Source: Natronoglomus mannanivorans (GTDB lineage Archaea; Halobacteriota; Halobacteria; Halobacteriales; Natrialbaceae). From it: 64,000 nt of DNA. The notes under the pieces are model-generated. The model did no database searches and was not told the DNA's origin. It was given only the letters and a program-made list of their open reading frames with translations. The stretch is from NCBI GenBank assembly GCA_025517485.1, contig JAOPKB010000001.1, positions 1 to 64,000 on the forward strand, given 5' to 3'. Positions 33,798-41,661 of the stretch are shown piece after piece. How positions within the stretch are numbered: the stretch's first letter is position 1; each line of letters begins with the position of its first letter. Both the position numbers and the translations under genes were made by a program.

Positions 33798-34403
33798 TTA
33801 CGCGGTTTGTTCATCACGAACAACCTCAGAACCTTCTTCATCATCGTTGCTCTCCTGATCCCGGCTTTCTTGTTCTTTCTTTTTCCTCCGTCTAAGGATA
33901 TTGAATTGCCGCTTCACAGTCGAATACCGAATCCCGGCAACAAGGACAAATCCGATAATCAGAACCAATCCGTTGACTTCAGGGATAGCATCAAGGTACA
34001 GAATGATAACGGCAATAAACAAGGAAAGGAACCCATATCCGAGTGCTTTTTCCTGTAGCATAAACCAATACCGCCGGGTCTCGGTTACTTCAGACACTTC
34101 ATACGTGAAAAAGAGTAAAGCGATAGCGACCGCTAAGACCTGTAGAACGTCAACGAACTCACCAGGATCTTCAGCTAAGGCCACTAACAATGCGATGACA
34201 GTGAATGTCATACCGGCGAATGTAAGCGCGTGGGTGCGAAATTGCTCGGACATTTCCCCGACCCGATCCTCTCGTGGTACGATTTCGGAGTAATAATGTC
34301 GATTAATCTTGACCACTGCAAAAACTTCGACAACGAACAGGATTAGAACAGTTAGCCACGCGTAGTTCTTAATTAGAAGTCCGACATCGACTGGGTTGAT
34401 CAT
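33798..34403 (-). CDS. Membrane protein of zinc-ribbon operon
   Basis: 201 residues from the ATG of MINPVDVGLL, which overlaps the stop of the preceding small zinc-ribbon gene by ATGA; an earlier in-frame ATG at 34,427 would overlap that gene by 28 bases and is less likely. Four or five membrane segments (about residues 10-30, 60-80, 85-105, 118-140, 142-160) are followed by a highly charged cytoplasmic tail (RRRKKKEQESRDQESND). No transporter or enzyme motif is seen. As the third gene of a coupled run after two zinc-ribbon proteins, it may anchor them to the membrane. Confidence 0.75.
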   Translation of the reverse strand: MINPVDVGLLIKNYAWLTVLILFVVEVFAVVKINRHYYSEIVPREDRVGEMSEQFRTHALTFAGMTFTVIALLVALAEDPGEFVDVLQVLAVAIALLFFTYEVSEVTETRRYWFMLQEKALGYGFLSLFIAVIILYLDAIPEVNGLVLIIGFVLVAGIRYSTVKRQFNILRRRKKKEQESRDQESNDDEEGSEVVRDEQTA

Positions 34404-34576
34404 AACCGAGCGCCACAGCTCCAACAAGAATTATTCGACCGGCTGTTATCTTCACCACACGACGGGCATGCCACAAGTGAAAATTTCTGTGTTATGAATG
34501 AGCCACCGCAGTTCGGACACTTATCTTCATCAATACTTTTTTGCGGACGACCACAGTCCATGCAACGCGTCGGCAT
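34400..34576 (-). CDS. Small double zinc-ribbon protein, 58 aa
   Basis: A 58-residue frame: MPTRCMDCGRPQ, then CPNCGGSF, CPSCGEDN and CWSCGARL. Four CxxC pairs make two zinc ribbons. The second half (CPSCGEDN ... SCWSCGARL) closely resembles the C-terminus of the preceding 128-residue protein (CTECGEDN ... QCWSCKNTL), so the two are paralogous and this one is real. Its stop overlaps the next start (ATGA). Likely a protein-protein or nucleic-acid binding adaptor; the target is unknown. Confidence 0.8.
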   Translation of the reverse strand: MPTRCMDCGRPQKSIDEDKCPNCGGSFITQKFSLVACPSCGEDNSRSNNSCWSCGARL

Positions 34577-34597
34577 ACGCTACTTTCTGTGCTTCTG

Positions 34598-34984
34598 TTA
34601 TAAGGTGTTTTTGCAGGACCAGCACTGTTGATTCTGGGCTTCGTTATCCTCACCACACTCCGTACAAGTCACCAATGCTGCGTCTGTTGTAAACAGCCGG
34701 CCGCACCCGCAGGACGGGCATTCCTCTACGAGTGGATGACGCGGTCGGCCACAATCAGCACACACAATCACCGTTCCATCCTGATCTGGCCTAGGAAGCA
34801 AGAGAGAACCGCAGTTCCAACACTCAACACGCGACGATGGATTATCCTGGTCACAGTCTTCACACGTTGTTAAAGCGTGTAATTGTTCCCAATTCGTATT
34901 ATCAAATCCACAATCAGGGCACACTTCAGTGTCTTCCGGCAACGGTGCTTCACGGGTGCATGTCCGGTTTATACAGAATCCCAT
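34598..34984 (-). CDS. Multi zinc-ribbon protein, 128 aa
   Basis: 128 residues composed of about four zinc ribbons in tandem, CPDCGFDN, CEDCDQDN ... CWNCGSLL, CADCGRPR ... CPSCGCGR and CTECGEDN ... CWSCKNTL. Such arrays occur in haloarchaeal proteins that bind nucleic acids or partner proteins and have no enzyme activity by themselves. It is the first of three genes transcribed together (22-base gap to the next), followed by its small paralogue and a membrane protein. Confidence 0.82.
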   Translation of the reverse strand: MGFCINRTCTREAPLPEDTEVCPDCGFDNTNWEQLHALTTCEDCDQDNPSSRVECWNCGSLLLPRPDQDGTVIVCADCGRPRHPLVEECPSCGCGRLFTTDAALVTCTECGEDNEAQNQQCWSCKNTL

Positions 34985-34999
34985 TTGCGTATCTAAAGT

Positions 35000-36036
35000 T
35001 CACCAGTCAATGTCTCCGACTTCGCTCTTTCGAAGTTCGGTGAGTGTTTTTCCATGGTCTGGATGTTGCCAGTAAGGGTACCCGTTGACGTTGAATTCTC
35101 GGTCGGTTACCTCCTCAAGGACGGTTTGAGCGAGAGCTGTGAACGAGTATTCTACGCCGTTTTCGAGCCACTCCACGTTGTCGCTTCGGCCCGTTTTTCC
35201 AGTGATTCGGCCTCGCCAGAATTCGGATTCGGGATCAAATTCCCGAGTTGCATCGTCCGGTAGGCGCTCACCGTTGAACACGACGATATCGTCTTCTTCG
35301 ACTACTCCCGACTCCAGGAGAACTGTAATCGCCCGTTCAGCGCGTGACGACGATCGTGTCTGCTGTCGCTCCTTTTCCCGTCGTCTAGCCATATACTCCT
35401 CGGCTTCAGGGATTGGAAGGACACGACGTGAGCTCACGTAGACGTCACCGCTATCGGTTCGGTGTGCTTCAAGTTCCACACAAGAGATTTCCATACCGAA
35501 CTCCCGTTCCAGCCAGATAACGGGTGTAGTGATCTCCGGTCCAAAGCTCCCGGCCGCAAGTAGGATCCGGGGCCGATCGTCAAGTGCAAATTCTGCATAG
35601 CCATCACCGGTCGTGGTTGCAACCTCGTCACCGAGAAACTCGGCAAACCGTTCCCCCACATCTTCCGGGGTGAGTTGTTCGTCGTCGCCGCGATCGTTCC
35701 AGAAACTCCGATAGTCTTGTTGGAGTTCTTCGGCGCTGATCGTAGAACAGTAACTGGCGTACTTGATGGCCTGTAGATCGGCCGTGTCGTCCGCTCTGTC
35801 CCGTTTGAGTTCGACGACGACCCAAGTTTCCCCTCCGGATCAAGCGCGAGCACGTCAGGCCGTTCTGCGGTCCTGTCGGACTTGGCATACTGGGACGCGA
35901 CGACAAGCAATTCTTCTCCAAGCATCGACGGGTTCTGGATGATCCACTCCTCGATATTCGCCTCCGCAATATCGATGGCCTTGAAACTCGTGCGGGAAAG
36001 AGAACGAACGTCGTCACTGTCGATATGAAATACCAT
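35000..36036 (-). pseudogene. NucS/DUF91-like nuclease gene split by a frameshift
   Basis: Two frames join into one protein of about 345 residues. The first part (from 36,036) reads IEEWIIQNPSMLGEELLVV ... RPDVLALDPEGKL and then loses frame at about 35,821-35,823; the next frame continues VVVELKRDRADDTADLQAIKYA and runs to a stop at 35,000. RPDVLA-x-DPEG-x-L-VVVELK is the catalytic core of the NucS/EndoMS-type PD-(D/E)XK nuclease (Asp, then Glu-x-Lys), so the shift falls between the two catalytic strands and destroys the active enzyme. One base is missing in a CTTGG-GTCGTCGTC stretch. It could be a true mutation, programmed shift or sequencing error. Sits between the zinc-ribbon operon and the methylase, same strand as both. 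Confidence 0.78.
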
Positions 36037-36074
36037 TACCGCAGGGTTCTCAATAGAATGTAATCAAACAACGG

Positions 36075-39000
36075 CTACTCACACGGCCCAATCTCGATCA
36101 ACTCATCGTACTTGTCCAGCACCATCTCGAAATACGGCTCATCCATCAACCGAGGATTTTCGACTCTGTGAAAGTCACTGAGCATAAACTCTGCTTCCTC
36201 TCGGTTGAGGCCATACGCGTGGAGGGACGCAGCGTCAATTTCGGCCTGTAGTTCCCGCCGGGTATCGTCCTCTGTTACAGGCTCAATTCCTCCGAGTCGC
36301 TCACGCATTTCAGCAAATTCATCCCCGTAGCAGTTGAGTCGAGCAGCACGATCAGAGATGTAATGGAACCAGTTGTCCCCGTCTGTAAGGCGTGGGAGCT
36401 GAGATTCATTGAATTTGTACTGGACGATATGACTGTCCACTTTGGTCCTCATCAGGTAATCGAACGGGATACTGTTCAGCAGTCCGACGACGACGAATAA
36501 TTCCTTGTCGGTAAATGCTCGTTCGTAAGCGCTGTGCATCGGATAGTTGCTCAAATCATCCTCGGAGGGATTCACAATATAAGGGCGAATCGTACAGATC
36601 GTGTGTACTGTTATGATGTCTTTCGGAAGAACACTCGCTATTAGTGTTCGTTCATCATCAGCCCTTGCGATATTTCGGATACCGATACGATATTCGTTAC
36701 AATCTAATAGAACATCTTCCGGAGATAGTTCACGACGACCGTGTTGATCGAGCAGATTATTAACAAACCCTTTCTGTGATCCTGTTCCGTCGAATTTGTT
36801 ATAAATTGCCTTTTTGAGACTCGTGTTCGGATCACGGGATCTGAAATTCTTCATACGAGCCCGGTGCTTGGCGCTCTTCTCGGGGGTATCCTCACTGACC
36901 CCCCAGAGGGAGACTGGACTCAGATTCTCTGCTAATTCGTTGTCATACGCAAATTGGTGGATATTTTTCCCTTCGTAGATGGGATAGTCTCCATTTTCAC
37001 GATCTTCGATAAGACGATCAGAGTCGGTAGCCCGATCCAGTTCTTTCATGTAGAGAGAGGCAAACCAAGTGTCTTCTACCTGCTCGCCAATCGGAGGATG
37101 CTGAGTGATCTTTGATAAAGAGTCAATCAGCCTTTGAGAGCGGAAATACGGGAAAATTCGTGATTCTGGAGAATAGTGTTTCATCACTTCAACAGGGATC
37201 TCAATCGCTTCCCTATCAAAACGGTTCAGAATCGAAACATCACCATTGCTGAATATTCCGCTAACAACATTAGTAGAGCCGCTATTTTTGAAAGCAGAAA
37301 TAGAAAAACGATACCGGTCATCCAGTGCTTCGAATATCTGTTTGTTTTGAAACTGAATGAAGTGTTCAAGACTGGTTTGATCAATTAGGTACTGTCGCAG
37401 GTCTTTCCCCGTAGCTCCGAGGAAAAAGCTACCTGGCATTATCAGAGACACATACGAATCAGAGCCAGCTAACTGGGTTGTTCGTTCGAAAAAGAACAGT
37501 GAAAGCTCATTCTCTGTAGCAACCGTTTTTCCACCAATAGTAGGACTTTGTAGTTCATACTGGGTGGATGCATTGTAGTAGTCTGCCTTGAGTTCCATAT
37601 CGTGCTGGAACTCCTCCCATTTCGCCTCTATCTGGGGGTTTTCTAGCAACTTCTCCTGCATCTCATCTTTCTCCTTGGGTGGTCGGGTTCGGAACTGTTC
37701 GTCGTATCTCGGGAAGAAGTGGTCTCGATCGACAGTAATCACATCCCAGGGTGGGTTACCGATGATAATGTCAAACCCGCCGTCTCGATAGACTGGAGCA
37801 AACTCTAGTACCCAGTGGAACGGATGGTATTCACGGATGTCTTCGATATTCACTTCGTCAATACCGGCTTCCTGAAATTGGTTTAGAATCTTCTCATCCA
37901 GAGCTTCTGTATGTGAGTCAATTCGAGACTCAGCTAATCTCCGAGCATTGGTTGCCTCTTTGGCACTCGTGGCGTTCTGGTGACGCTCAATCGCATCGAT
38001 CACGTCCTCGTACATTTCCTTGACACCAGTTCCCGCGCCTCCACCGTAGTTGGTGAGTGCGGCATCACCGTCGTCATTGGCCACTTCGACGACCTCAGTA
38101 AATCCAATAAGTGAGTTGCCCTGCCGGATGTTGAAGTCGATGTTCGGCAAAGGTTCGACCTCATTCGGTTCGTCCTCAATATCAGCGACCATCGACAGCC
38201 ACAATCGCAATTTGCAGATCTCTACCGCGCCGTCGTCGATATCTACACCGTACAGGTTGTTCAGGATGATCTCACGCTTCGCGTATAGCGTTTTTCCACC
38301 CTTTCGGTCCTGAACGTCTTCGAGCTCGTCGCGCGTCCGACTCGATAATTCCCAACTCTGTCCTTCGGCTTCGATTTGCTCAAAGTATTCCAAACACTGC
38401 AAGTATATATCCAACAATATATCCTGTGCTGCGAGGAGAAATGCGCCACTCCCGACAGCGGGATCAAGCACACGTGCTTCCTGAAGAACGTCGAAGTAAA
38501 GCGTCTCCACGTGTTCGGTCTGAACATCTCCAGTCGGGCCTTGCTGCGTGATTGTTCCGCCGTCTGCGACAATCTCTTCGCTCGTAGTTCCGGCATTGGC
38601 TTCACTCAGTGCGAAGACGTCGTCGATCTCTTCGTACTCCGAACCGACAGTCTCGTTCAGCTGATCAAGCAGATATGGATGGATAGATCGGCGAGCCATG
38701 AACCCGGTGATCTCCTCAGGCGTGTAGTACGCCCCCATCTCCTTCTGATTCACAGTCTGCTCAAAAATATGGCCCAGAACCGCCGGAGAGAGGTTCTTCG
38801 GGTCAACGATATCCAGCCGCTCATCAACATTCCAATTCCACCCAGAGAGGAAGTCCAGAATGCGTCCGAAAATATCGTTCGTTTCCTCAGGTGAGTTTCC
38901 GAGTTTCGCATCAGAAAACTCTTCTTCGACCGGGTTCGTCGTAAATAATCCACCGTTCAGGTACGGGAGACTTCCGAACTCGGGGTCCCGTTTCCCTTCG

Positions 39001-39710
39001 GCGAGTAAATCGAAGAACAAGGGCTCGTAAAACTCGTCATAGACATCGTCACCGTCAGCGGCTGTATCCTCGTGATGTTTGTGGAGATAGTCCGGGTTCC
39101 GATCGAGCAGCCGTTTCTCCTGAATAAAGTAAAGGAAGATCATCCGGTCGAGTGTGACCTGAACGTACCGCTGTTTAGCATCACCACGATCATCTGGAAT
39201 GCCGCTTACGTCCTGAACGAGTTTCGTTCGAAGCTGCTCGAATTCCTCGTAGAATTCTCTGACGATCTGCTGTGTGTCGTAGAGATCGCCATAAATGGCC
39301 GCAGTAGAGCCGTATTCGATTTCGTTGAGCTTCTGGAGGATCGTGTTCTTCTCACCGCTATCGCTGGTGAACTGAGATTTACTAAACGAGAGCTTCTGGT
39401 GCTTAATCTGCCCGTGTTGCTGACCGAAGGATCGAACCCGCGTGATGAACGTGAATTCCTCGAAATCGTTCGTAGCAACAAGATTCGTATGGCGTCGATC
39501 CGTGTCTTCTGGTTTGAAATCCGTCGCAGATTCTCCGAGACCAGCTTTCACGAGAACGATGAATTCGTCATCAGCGAGTTGGAGTACTAATTCATGGTCG
39601 TCACCAAGATTCGGACGCGGTTTTAGACCCCGCTTCTCAAATGAGTCAGCAATATCCTGAAGAGAGTCCCAGGCGGCCACGTCGGAGGCGGTGATCTGCT
39701 GGAGAGTCAT
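36075..39710 (-). CDS. Eco57I-type adenine-N6 DNA methylase (BREX PglX/type IIG-like)
   Basis: 1211 residues. The SAM-binding motif I is VLDPAVGSGAFLLAAQ at about 412; the catalytic motif IV is IIGNPPWDV at about 648; together they identify a gamma-class N6-adenine methylase. An N-terminal region (about 1-330, with YFIQEKRLLDRN and MGAYYTPEEITGFMARR) is typical of the long Eco57I/PglX-like group, and the C-terminal 400 residues are the target-recognition region. I see no clear N-terminal nuclease motif, so this may be modification only, working with separate nucleases and helicases nearby (PLD-SNF2, PD-(D/E)XK) as in BREX or class 1 DISARM. The gene stands alone in its strand block behind the frameshifted NucS-like gene. 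Confidence 0.92.
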   Translation of the reverse strand: MTLQQITASDVAAWDSLQDIADSFEKRGLKPRPNLGDDHELVLQLADDEFIVLVKAGLGESATDFKPEDTDRRHTNLVATNDFEEFTFITRVRSFGQQHGQIKHQKLSFSKSQFTSDSGEKNTILQKLNEIEYGSTAAIYGDLYDTQQIVREFYEEFEQLRTKLVQDVSGIPDDRGDAKQRYVQVTLDRMIFLYFIQEKRLLDRNPDYLHKHHEDTAADGDDVYDEFYEPLFFDLLAEGKRDPEFGSLPYLNGGLFTTNPVEEEFSDAKLGNSPEETNDIFGRILDFLSGWNWNVDERLDIVDPKNLSPAVLGHIFEQTVNQKEMGAYYTPEEITGFMARRSIHPYLLDQLNETVGSEYEEIDDVFALSEANAGTTSEEIVADGGTITQQGPTGDVQTEHVETLYFDVLQEARVLDPAVGSGAFLLAAQDILLDIYLQCLEYFEQIEAEGQSWELSSRTRDELEDVQDRKGGKTLYAKREIILNNLYGVDIDDGAVEICKLRLWLSMVADIEDEPNEVEPLPNIDFNIRQGNSLIGFTEVVEVANDDGDAALTNYGGGAGTGVKEMYEDVIDAIERHQNATSAKEATNARRLAESRIDSHTEALDEKILNQFQEAGIDEVNIEDIREYHPFHWVLEFAPVYRDGGFDIIIGNPPWDVITVDRDHFFPRYDEQFRTRPPKEKDEMQEKLLENPQIEAKWEEFQHDMELKADYYNASTQYELQSPTIGGKTVATENELSLFFFERTTQLAGSDSYVSLIMPGSFFLGATGKDLRQYLIDQTSLEHFIQFQNKQIFEALDDRYRFSISAFKNSGSTNVVSGIFSNGDVSILNRFDREAIEIPVEVMKHYSPESRIFPYFRSQRLIDSLSKITQHPPIGEQVEDTWFASLYMKELDRATDSDRLIEDRENGDYPIYEGKNIHQFAYDNELAENLSPVSLWGVSEDTPEKSAKHRARMKNFRSRDPNTSLKKAIYNKFDGTGSQKGFVNNLLDQHGRRELSPEDVLLDCNEYRIGIRNIARADDERTLIASVLPKDIITVHTICTIRPYIVNPSEDDLSNYPMHSAYERAFTDKELFVVVGLLNSIPFDYLMRTKVDSHIVQYKFNESQLPRLTDGDNWFHYISDRAARLNCYGDEFAEMRERLGGIEPVTEDDTRRELQAEIDAASLHAYGLNREEAEFMLSDFHRVENPRLMDEPYFEMVLDKYDELIEIGPCE

Positions 39711-39940
39711 GCGATACTGGAGACACTAATAGCATAAGAAATGTATGGTAGCCAACTATGTTTCAGATGGAACTACCCTGTATTCAGGAAACCCATTCAA
39801 GCAGCGACGGAAATTTACTCTAATTTGAGTCTCCTCGAAGTCCCGTTCATTAGCCATCATTTTCCAAATTAAACCGGTTCGAATTGCCGCTCAGAGCTGA
39901 GTGAAGGCACGAATGACAGCGCTGCCGCAATCAGCAAACA

Positions 39941-40459
39941 ATGATGCAACCAAACGCCGAGCACACATCGAACCTTAGAAGTCCAGTAGATACTCCAATT
40001 CAGGATCTTCCAGTCGTAGAACTGACTGATGATCAGCTACATCAAGCGAGATCTATTTCCGATTCTCAGCGTCCACTGACCCTGGCTGGATCAATAACAA
40101 ATCAGACCTCTCATGTACATTCTAACGGTGTGTTGGGGAGAATAGCTTTCGCTCAATGGGCAGGAATAGAGGATTCTGATGTCCGTTCTCTCACTGACGA
40201 TCTCACACTCAACGGTAACAGTGTAGAGATAACTACAGCGGCGACGCCCGCAGAAATGCCTCCCCTTATTGTTCCACTAGATCGAGTGAAGACTGGGAAG
40301 ACGCACGTTCTTGTACAACTTCTGGATCCTACAACGTTGCGTCTTGTAGGATACATCTCCTCAACACAGATCTATAATCGAAGTTCACAAGTTGAACAGT
40401 ATGATGATTTCCATTTACTTGTTCCGCCGCATGAACTCACAGTCCTCCCAGAACAATGA
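39941..40459 (+). CDS. Catalytically degenerate paralogue of the 25031 nuclease-like protein
   Basis: 172 residues. SPVDTPIQDLPVVEL near the N-terminus and TLRLVGYISSTQIYNRS near the end align clearly with the 190-residue protein at 25,031. The equivalent of its active site, DGTDL...VDVKA, here reads DDLTL...VEITT: the first Asp remains (D87), the second is Glu (E96), but the catalytic Lys is Thr (T98), and the upstream Glu is Arg. So the fold is likely kept while cleavage is lost; it could be an inhibitory or DNA-binding partner. It overlaps the next gene by ATGA and lies next to the methylase start, divergent from it. Confidence 0.75.
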   Translation: MMQPNAEHTSNLRSPVDTPIQDLPVVELTDDQLHQARSISDSQRPLTLAGSITNQTSHVHSNGVLGRIAFAQWAGIEDSDVRSLTDDLTLNGNSVEITTAATPAEMPPLIVPLDRVKTGKTHVLVQLLDPTTLRLVGYISSTQIYNRSSQVEQYDDFHLLVPPHELTVLPEQ

Positions 40460-40656
40460 GAACAGCTTTTACGCTTAGATACACGTCTGATACTGGTTCG
40501 ACTCGCCGTATCCGATTTGAACCATCTAAAGAAGAGGAGCAATACTGGAGAATTGCAGAGAGCTGGACTGGTTGTCACTGGCGTCCTGAAGGGAGAGAAC
40601 GTGTTTTTGATGTCGTCTGTGAGGTGGACGTATTACCGTCTGTAGAAAAAGACTGA
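40456..40656 (+). CDS. Small protein coupled to the nuclease paralogue
   Basis: 66 residues, starting at the ATG that overlaps the previous stop by ATGA. The sequence RTAFTLRYTSDTGSTRRIRF then WRIAESWTGCHWRPEGRERV is beta-rich with several Arg and Trp residues, which could contact nucleic acid or a partner. Coupling makes it a probable partner of the degenerate nuclease-like protein, mirroring the 98-residue gene coupled to the active paralogue; the two small partners are not obviously alike. Confidence 0.65.
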   Translation: MRTAFTLRYTSDTGSTRRIRFEPSKEEEQYWRIAESWTGCHWRPEGRERVFDVVCEVDVLPSVEKD

Positions 40657-40684
40657 AGATTAGAACCTTGCGCCGGTCTATGCA

Positions 40685-40996
40685 CTATGTCTCAATTAGG
40701 TTGTCAAACTCTTTGACTACGGTCTCACCTTCGATTTCTCTTTCTTCGCACCAGTCCAGAGCATCTTCATCGGTCAATAGCTGAATTTCTTCTCCAGGCC
40801 TTTTTTCATTGCTAATTTTCTCTGCATGCTTCGTTGCCGCACCACCTTCTGCATGGAGAAAGTACTCTCCATCGGATGTTTTGTACAGAGTTTCGATGAG
40901 GAAGTGGAAATCGGAACGGTCCGTTAGCGGTGCATATTTCGCAATCTGTTCTGCGGCGTCTGTATCGTACAATTTCCGGTCTATGACTCTCTGCAT
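40685..40996 (-). CDS. Small conserved-type hypothetical protein, 103 aa
   Basis: 103 residues from the ATG of MQRVIDRKLYDTD. A longer frame exists, but TTTTTAAGTG at about 41,019-41,028 lies some 27 bases before this start, which fits a leaderless promoter. The pattern RKLYDTDAAEQIA ... DFHFLIETLYKTSDGEYFLHAEGGA ... LLTDEDALDWCEE recalls a family of about 100-residue proteins found in bacteria and archaea around mobile elements; no function is known. It is convergent with the 66-residue gene. Confidence 0.75.
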   Translation of the reverse strand: MQRVIDRKLYDTDAAEQIAKYAPLTDRSDFHFLIETLYKTSDGEYFLHAEGGAATKHAEKISNEKRPGEEIQLLTDEDALDWCEEREIEGETVVKEFDNLIET

Positions 40997-41113
40997 TGCA
41001 AACAGGAATAAGATCACTCACTTAAAAACCCTCGGTGCAAGAATCAGATGGCTAAGTCGAACGGCTGTTGTTCAAACTCTGACTCGGTCGGAGACAAGCT
41101 AGCAGACAGTATC

Positions 41114-41362
41114 TCACAACTTATCCGCATCGAGTTCTCCAGCTAAATATTGCTCCCCCTCTGTTGTGATTTGGTATTTGCCTCTCTCAACACGCACAAC
41201 GAGTCCGTGTTCTACTAGAAGCGAAAGCCGCTGAGAGACCCCTTCCCGGGTTCGATCTAGATTGTACGCGATAATTGAGGGACTGAGAACAAGACCTGAC
41301 GAGTCAAGTAACTCAAGGACTTCGTCGTCCAGTTGAGTCATCCATCCGGCTCGTCGTCGCAT
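41114..41362 (-). CDS. phiH1-repressor-like winged-helix regulator
   Basis: 82 residues. LDDEVLELLDSSGLVLSPSIIAYNLDRTREGVSQRLSLLVEHGL is a winged helix with the haloarchaeal phiH1-repressor layout (helix, recognition helix, wing VVRVERGKYQITTEG). The start at 41,362 is supported by TTAATAAATT centred about 27 bases upstream. The same upstream region has three ACCAATT/TAATTGGT half-sites, one touching the TATA box, so the protein likely represses its own promoter. It is divergent from the membrane AAA ATPase operon and may control that too. Confidence 0.85.
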   Translation of the reverse strand: MRRRAGWMTQLDDEVLELLDSSGLVLSPSIIAYNLDRTREGVSQRLSLLVEHGLVVRVERGKYQITTEGEQYLAGELDADKL

Positions 41363-41379
41363 GCATATCTTCCACGAGA

Positions 41380-41445
41380 ACCAATTTATTAACAGCGTCG
41401 AATTATCACCAATTATTCACTAATTGGTAGTTGGCTATTCACTAA
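41380..41445. promoter_or_regulatory. Operator-like repeats before the winged-helix gene
   Basis: ACCAATTA-TTCAC-TAATTGGT (41,408-41,428) is a perfect 8-base inverted repeat; TATTCACTAA occurs twice (41,414 and 41,436), 22 bases apart, and another ACCAATT half lies at 41,380 next to the TATA box. The arrangement, about two helical turns between copies, is that of a repressor site. Confidence 0.5.
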
Positions 41446-41661
41446 AAAGTAAATAGAGTTTTAATGTTTCATGACTGTCGTCCTAAATGGGAGATCATCT
41501 CGTATGCTGGCACAGCAAACTCTCGAAAGTCCGCATCGGGTTATCAGCATTGATACTGCCGGAAGGTGCTTACTGCTATACAATATCTCACGAAATTTAC
41601 GTGCACTGGGTCAACCGTACTACCAGGCACGTCATGCTGGAATATCCAACTAAGTTCAATA

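Noticed and set aside
10273..39710. Complete DISARM or BREX system
   Set aside because: The helicase, PLD-SNF2 protein and methylase are separated by over 20 kb and required partners (DrmA/DrmB, or BrxC/PglZ) are not visible.
40512..40521. GATTTGAACC as a remnant of the tRNA-Glu 3' half (attL)
   Set aside because: Only ten bases match, inside a coding gene, and the match does not continue into the acceptor sequence.
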